Positions 15,771-20,000 of a stretch of 20,000 bases of DNA are shown here, in pieces. The notes under the pieces are model-generated. The model was not told where the DNA came from, ran no database searches, and worked only from the letters and a program-made list of their open reading frames with translations. This DNA comes from Priestia megaterium (GTDB taxonomy: Bacteria; Bacillota; Bacilli; Bacillales; Bacillaceae_H), in assembly GCF_023824195.1 (NCBI RefSeq), contig NZ_CP085442.1, forward strand, positions 215,001-235,000, given 5' to 3'. Position 1 is the stretch's first letter. The number at the start of each line of letters is the position of its first letter. Made by a program: the position numbers and the translations under genes.

Positions 15771-17300
15771 ATGGAAGGCATGATTGTTGTATTAGATTTT
15801 GGTAGTCAATATAACCAACTGATTACGCGTCGCATTCGCGAGTTCGGAGTATATAGTGAATTGCATCCGCACACAATTACAGCAGAAGAGATTAAAGCAT
15901 TAAATCCAAAGGGAATTATTTTCTCTGGAGGCCCAAACAGTGTGTACGGTGAAAACGCATTTCACTGCGATGAAAACATTTTTGAATTAGGTATTCCTGT
16001 TTTAGGTATTTGTTATGGAATGCAATTAATGACTCATCATTTTGGCGGGAAGGTAGAAGGTGCTAGCCATCGTGAATATGGTAAAGCAGCGATTAACGTA
16101 CAAAACGATTCATTAATGTACCATGAGTTGCCAAAAGAACAAGTTGTTTGGATGAGTCACGGTGATTTAGTTGTAGAAACACCAGCTGGTTTTGAAGTGG
16201 ACGCAACTAGCCCATCTTGTCCAATTGCCGCAATGAGTAACAAAGAAAAGAATATGTACGGAGTGCAGTTCCATCCAGAAGTTCGCCATTCAGTGCACGG
16301 TAACCATATCTTAAAGAACTTCGTGTTTGAAGTATGTCATGCTGAAGCAAACTGGTCAATCGAGAACTTCATTGAAGTTGAAATGGATAAAATCCGTGAA
16401 ACAGTTGGAGATAGAAAAGTACTTTGCGCACTTAGCGGTGGAGTAGACTCTTCAGTAGTAGCTGTATTAATTCACAAAGCAATTGGTGATCAGTTAACAT
16501 GTATGTTCGTAGATCACGGTTTATTACGTAAAGGTGAAGCGGAAAGCGTAATGGAAACATTCAGCGAAGGCTTTAATATGAACGTAATTAAAATCGATGC
16601 AAAAGATCGCTTCTTAGAAAAATTAAACGGCGTATCAGATCCTGAACAAAAGCGTAAAATCATCGGTAATGAATTTATCTATGTATTCGATGACGAAGCT
16701 GCTAAATTAAAAGGGTTTGATTTCCTAGCTCAAGGTACGCTATACACAGATATTATCGAGAGTGGGACAGCTACAGCTCAAACGATCAAATCTCACCACA
16801 ACGTAGGTGGATTACCGGAAGATATGCAGTTCAAACTAATCGAACCGTTAAACACGCTATTCAAAGATGAAGTCCGTGCATTAGGTTCTGAATTAGGTAT
16901 CCCTGATAACATCGTTTGGCGTCAACCTTTCCCAGGACCAGGTCTAGGTATTCGTGTACTTGGTGCAATTACGGAAGAGAAGTTAGAAATTGTACGTGAG
17001 TCGGATGCTATTTTACGTGAAGAGATTGCAAAAGCTGACTTAGAGCGCGATATCTGGCAATACTTTACGGTTCTTCCTGACATCCGCAGTGTAGGTGTAA
17101 TGGGAGATGCTCGTACGTATGATTACACAATCGGTATTCGTGCTGTTACATCGATTGATGGTATGACTTCTGACTGGGCGCGTATTCCTTGGGATGTGCT
17201 TGAAGTTATCTCAACGCGTATTGTAAACGAAGTTAAGCATATTAACCGCGTAGTGTACGATATTACAAGTAAGCCACCTGCAACAATTGAATGGGAATAA
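15771..17300 (+). CDS. guaA: GMP synthase (glutamine-hydrolysing) GuaA
   Basis: This 509-aa enzyme converts XMP to GMP with ATP and the amide nitrogen of glutamine. The N-terminal class I amidotransferase has C81 (GICYGMQ), H168 and E170 (FHPEV). The ATP-pyrophosphatase domain starts with the P-loop SGGVDSS (222-228), and the dimerisation domain ends in KPPATIEWE, the canonical C terminus. The ATG at 15771 has GGAGAGGTG at 15756-15764; upstream in-frame codons would fall in the leader and give a poor match. Expression is controlled by the guanine riboswitch upstream, so the end product of the pathway represses its own last step. A strong terminator follows, then pbuG. Confidence 0.98.
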   Translation: MEGMIVVLDFGSQYNQLITRRIREFGVYSELHPHTITAEEIKALNPKGIIFSGGPNSVYGENAFHCDENIFELGIPVLGICYGMQLMTHHFGGKVEGASHREYGKAAINVQNDSLMYHELPKEQVVWMSHGDLVVETPAGFEVDATSPSCPIAAMSNKEKNMYGVQFHPEVRHSVHGNHILKNFVFEVCHAEANWSIENFIEVEMDKIRETVGDRKVLCALSGGVDSSVVAVLIHKAIGDQLTCMFVDHGLLRKGEAESVMETFSEGFNMNVIKIDAKDRFLEKLNGVSDPEQKRKIIGNEFIYVFDDEAAKLKGFDFLAQGTLYTDIIESGTATAQTIKSHHNVGGLPEDMQFKLIEPLNTLFKDEVRALGSELGIPDNIVWRQPFPGPGLGIRVLGAITEEKLEIVRESDAILREEIAKADLERDIWQYFTVLPDIRSVGVMGDARTYDYTIGIRAVTSIDGMTSDWARIPWDVLEVISTRIVNEVKHINRVVYDITSKPPATIEWE

Positions 17301-17318
17301 TATGTAAGAAAACCGAAC

Positions 17319-17356
17319 AAACGAACATTCTTTTATAAGAATGTTCGTTTTTTGTT
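17319..17356 (+). terminator. guaA terminator
   Basis: A 14-bp stem pairs 17319-17332 with 17337-17350 around a TTAT loop. The 3' arm ends in TTTTTTTG. The tract leads straight into the -35 of the pbuG promoter. Confidence 0.95.
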
Positions 17357-17384
17357 GACTTTTTTAAAAAGTTAATGGTAGGAT
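17355..17384 (+). promoter_or_regulatory. pbuG promoter
   Basis: TTGACT (17355-17360) and TAGGAT (17379-17384) are separated by 18 bp, placing the start near 17391, ahead of the second riboswitch. The -35 begins at the end of the guaA terminator T-tract. Confidence 0.65.
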
Positions 17385-17417
17385 AGTAACATAAAATAGC
17401 GAGATATAGCTTTAATG

Positions 17418-17482
17418 TCGTATAATCTTGGGGATAAGGCCCAAAAGTTTCTACCGAGCTACCGTAAATGGCTTGACTACGA
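17418..17482 (+). ncRNA. Guanine-class purine riboswitch aptamer (pbuG)
   Basis: P1 pairs TCGTA (17418-17422) with TACGA (17478-17482). P2 pairs TTGGG (17428-17432) with CCCAA (17440-17444). P3 pairs GAGCT (17456-17460) with GGCTT (17470-17474). The core (TATAATC, AGTTTCTACC, CCGTAAAT, GACTACG) matches the purine family. C17477 is the specificity base, so guanine or hypoxanthine is expected. P1 is short (5 bp). Confidence 0.92.
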
Positions 17483-17552
17483 GAAAGTAATACATGTATG
17501 TATAAAAATCTTTTGTTTTTTTGGCTCATACATTTCTCTTTTAGTCGATTTT

Positions 17553-17588
17553 ATGCCTTTACGCGCCATAGTGTAGAGGCATTTTTTA
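17553..17588 (+). terminator. Expression-platform terminator of the pbuG riboswitch
   Basis: A 12-bp stem pairs ATGCCTTTACGC (17553-17564) with GTGTAGAGGCAT (17571-17582), including two G-U pairs, followed by TTTTTT. It lies 70 nt after the aptamer and 46 nt before pbuG. An alternative pairing of GAGAAA (17481-17486) with TTTCTC (17533-17538) is visible, but it does not directly overlap the terminator arm, so the antiterminator is unclear. Confidence 0.85.
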
Positions 17589-17633
17589 TGGCTTGCCTAA
17601 GTGCATGCGGCTTCTATAAAGGGAGGAAAAAAC

Positions 17634-18959
17634 GTGAAGAAGTATTTTCGTTTTGAAGAGCTGGGTACTAGCTATCGAAAAGAGTTTATAGCTGGCCTTA
17701 CAACTTTTCTATCTATGGCTTACATTTTATTTGTTAATCCATCTGTGCTATCACTAAGTGATGTAAAGGATCTACCTGACAGTATGAGAATGGACCAAGG
17801 GGCTGTATTTACAGCTACTGCTTTAGCTGCAGCTTTGGGATCAATTGTTATGGGAGTGCTTGGTAGATATCCAATTTCATTAGCTCCAGGTATGGGATTA
17901 AACGCATTTTTTGCTTATACAGTTGTTCTGACAATGGGAATTCCATGGCAGACGGCTTTAACAGGTGTTATGATATCAGGTGTTATTTTTATTCTTTTAA
18001 CATTAACAAGCCTGCGAGAAAAAATTATTAATTCTATTCCTATTGAATTAAAAATGGCTGTTGGAGCAGGTATTGGTTTATTTATTAGTTTTATTGGTAT
18101 GAAAGGTGCCGGAATCATCGTCAAAGATGATGCCACATTTGTTGGACTGGGTGATTTAACTAACCCAACAACGTTACTTGCGGTTTTTGGGATTGTAATT
18201 ACTATTGTATTAATGGTGCTTCGAGTAAATGCAGCTGTATTTATCGGTATGATTGTAACGGCTGTAGCAGGTATGGCTTTTGGTTTAATTGATACACCTA
18301 AAGCAGTTGTTTCATCAGTTCCTAGTCTTGATCCGACGTTTGGGGCAGCTTTTCAAAATATCGGTGATATCTTTACTGTAAAGATGCTAGTCGTCATTTT
18401 AACTTTCTTATTTGTTGATTTCTTCGATACAGCAGGTACGATGGTTGCTGTAGCGAGTCAAGCTGGGCTTATGAAAGATAATAAACTTCCGCGAGCGGGC
18501 AGAGCGTTATTGGCAGATTCTAGTGCGATTGTAGTTGGTGCTGTTCTTGGTACCTCGTCAACAACAGCTTATGTAGAGTCTACGGCTGGAGTAGCAGCGG
18601 GCGGACGTTCAGGATTTACTGCAATCGTAACGGCGGCGTTTTTCTTAGTTGCACTGTTCTTTTCTCCATTGTTAGCGGTCGTAACACCAGCTGTTACTGC
18701 GCCAGCTTTAATTACGGTAGGAGCTCTGATGGTGTCAAATTTAGGAGAGATTAATTGGAAAGAGTTCGAAGTAGCAGTTCCCGCATTTTTCACGGTAATT
18801 ATGATGCCATTAACATACAGTATTGCAACAGGTATTGCGGTTGGTTTTATCTTTTATCCTATTACAATGTTATGTAGCAAGCGTGGAAAAGAAGTTCATC
18901 CAATTATGTATGCTCTCTGTATCATCTTCATACTCTATTTTGCATTCTTAGCAGAATAG
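17634..18959 (+). CDS. pbuG: Hypoxanthine/guanine permease PbuG
   Basis: This 441-aa polytopic membrane transporter of the AzgA-like purine permease group (NCS2 superfamily) takes up hypoxanthine and guanine with protons. It has about 12-14 hydrophobic helices. The motif APGMGLNAFFAYT (84-96) and the VDFFDTAGT segment in the second half are the family substrate-site signatures. The start is GTG at 17634, supported by GGGAGG at 17621-17626; the frame continues upstream into the riboswitch leader but without a ribosome-binding site. The guaA-pbuG order and riboswitch control match purine salvage. Substrate preference is inferred from the B. subtilis orthologue. A terminator follows after a few bases. 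Confidence 0.94.
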   Translation: MKKYFRFEELGTSYRKEFIAGLTTFLSMAYILFVNPSVLSLSDVKDLPDSMRMDQGAVFTATALAAALGSIVMGVLGRYPISLAPGMGLNAFFAYTVVLTMGIPWQTALTGVMISGVIFILLTLTSLREKIINSIPIELKMAVGAGIGLFISFIGMKGAGIIVKDDATFVGLGDLTNPTTLLAVFGIVITIVLMVLRVNAAVFIGMIVTAVAGMAFGLIDTPKAVVSSVPSLDPTFGAAFQNIGDIFTVKMLVVILTFLFVDFFDTAGTMVAVASQAGLMKDNKLPRAGRALLADSSAIVVGAVLGTSSTTAYVESTAGVAAGGRSGFTAIVTAAFFLVALFFSPLLAVVTPAVTAPALITVGALMVSNLGEINWKEFEVAVPAFFTVIMMPLTYSIATGIAVGFIFYPITMLCSKRGKEVHPIMYALCIIFILYFAFLAE

Positions 18960-18966
18960 TTTAAAT

Positions 18967-19001
18967 AAAAAAGCTCAGTTTAATGACTGGGCTTTTTTTT
19001 T
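18967..19001 (+). terminator. pbuG terminator
   Basis: An 8-bp stem pairs AGCTCAGT (18972-18979) with ACTGGGCT (18986-18993), with one G-U pair, around TTAATG. It has A-rich 5' and T-rich 3' flanks that lengthen the stem. Eight or more T residues follow. Confidence 0.93.
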
Positions 19002-19121
19002 ATGGTAAGATAAGAAAACTGCATAGCGGCTAGATTGCTATTGTAATAGAGAGTATTCAATCGTTTTACTGAAGGTTTACTTCATTAACTTTTTTATTTA
19101 TAAAGTTTTTTAGAAAAACGA

Positions 19122-19150
19122 TTGACTCTATATGTTATATATGGTAAATT
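19122..19150 (+). promoter_or_regulatory. rRNA operon promoter P1
   Basis: TTGACT (19122-19127) and TAAATT (19145-19150) are separated by 17 bp, with an AT-rich stretch upstream. This is the first of two tandem promoters, as is usual for Bacillus rrn operons. Confidence 0.8.
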
Positions 19151-19203
19151 ATTAAATGTCGCTGATGAACAGCGCAGTTGAGAGAAACATCTTAAAAAAG
19201 ATG

Positions 19204-19232
19204 TTGACATCAAAATGATAGAATGTTATACT
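19204..19232 (+). promoter_or_regulatory. rRNA operon promoter P2
   Basis: A consensus TTGACA (19204-19209) and TATACT (19227-19232) are separated by 17 bp. The start is near 19239, about 90 nt before mature 16S. It is the stronger-looking of the tandem pair. Confidence 0.9.
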
Positions 19233-19330
19233 AATAAAGTTGCTTCAGAGCAACGGTTGAACTTTGAAAACTGAACAAAGCGACAAACGTCAACGTTAAT
19301 TTTTATTTTTTAAATGAGCAAGTCAAACAT

Positions 19331-20000
<670 letters not shown>

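Larger units (their letters stand above)
19002..19330 (+). other. Promoter and leader region of the second rRNA operon
   Basis: About 330 nt with no gene. 19081-19121 is AT-rich and could act as an UP element for P1. The transcribed leader shows small hairpins: CGCTG/CAGCG (19160-19164 with 19170-19174); AACATCTT/AAGATGTT (19186-19193 with 19198-19205); GTTGCT/AGCAAC (19239-19244 with 19249-19254). ACTTTGAAAACTGAACAAAG at 19261-19280 resembles the conserved rRNA leader segment of Bacillus that holds boxA. Confidence 0.7.

Noticed and set aside
19239..19330. Named structured RNA motif of Bacillaceae near rRNA operons
   Set aside because: Small hairpins are visible, but I cannot match them to a specific family without a covariance search.

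Overview
The window is a low-GC Gram-positive chromosome segment of the Bacillaceae. The first ~670 nt of the 16S gene at the right edge look like Priestia (Bacillus) megaterium or a very close relative. This is recognition from memory, and no search was run. Gene content and order match the Bacillus subtilis block from rrnE and its Met/Asp tRNAs through the ydi genes and groESL to yeaC-yeaD-yebA-guaA-pbuG.

Layout. 1-586: end of an rRNA operon (23S 3' end, 5S, initiator tRNA-Met, tRNA-Asp), then two intrinsic terminators. 807-3448: tsaE-tsaB-rimI-tsaD, with two 4-bp gene overlaps. Three of the four make the tRNA t6A37 modification and RimI acetylates ribosomal protein S18; a strong terminator follows. 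3484-3643 (plus one box at 3748): a non-coding cluster of DnaA boxes between convergent tsaD and ydiF. 3703-5637 (-): the ABC-F translation factor ydiF. 5638-6095: a gene-free leader with several stem-loops, then rex, tatAy and tatCy. 7771-8723 (-): ydiL-ydiK, coding for a CPBP-family membrane protease and a small membrane protein. 8918-11056: groES-groEL under a perfect CIRCE operator. 11165-15506: a MoxR ATPase / DUF58 / transglutaminase cassette (yeaC-yeaD-yebA). 15503-17355: guaA behind a guanine riboswitch. 17355-19001: the purine permease pbuG behind a second guanine-class riboswitch. 19122-20000: a second rRNA operon in the same orientation, with tandem P1/P2 promoters and the start of 16S.

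How the parts work together. Most of the window is housekeeping translation machinery (rRNA, tRNA, t6A synthesis, RimI, an ABC-F factor), redox sensing (Rex), Tat export and chaperonins. The right part is a purine salvage and GMP module in which two riboswitches control GMP synthetase and a hypoxanthine/guanine permease.

I see no mobile element, CRISPR array or defence island, and no clearly new multi-gene system. The most notable non-coding feature is the DnaA-box cluster; from memory, B. subtilis has a stable DnaA-binding site next to the same gene (gcp/tsaD). The least explained stretch is the ~450-nt structured leader before rex, where B. subtilis has moaC. Relative to B. subtilis (from memory), thiL is missing before tsaE, moaC is missing before rex, and the prophage-like BsuMI block is missing between groEL and yeaC.
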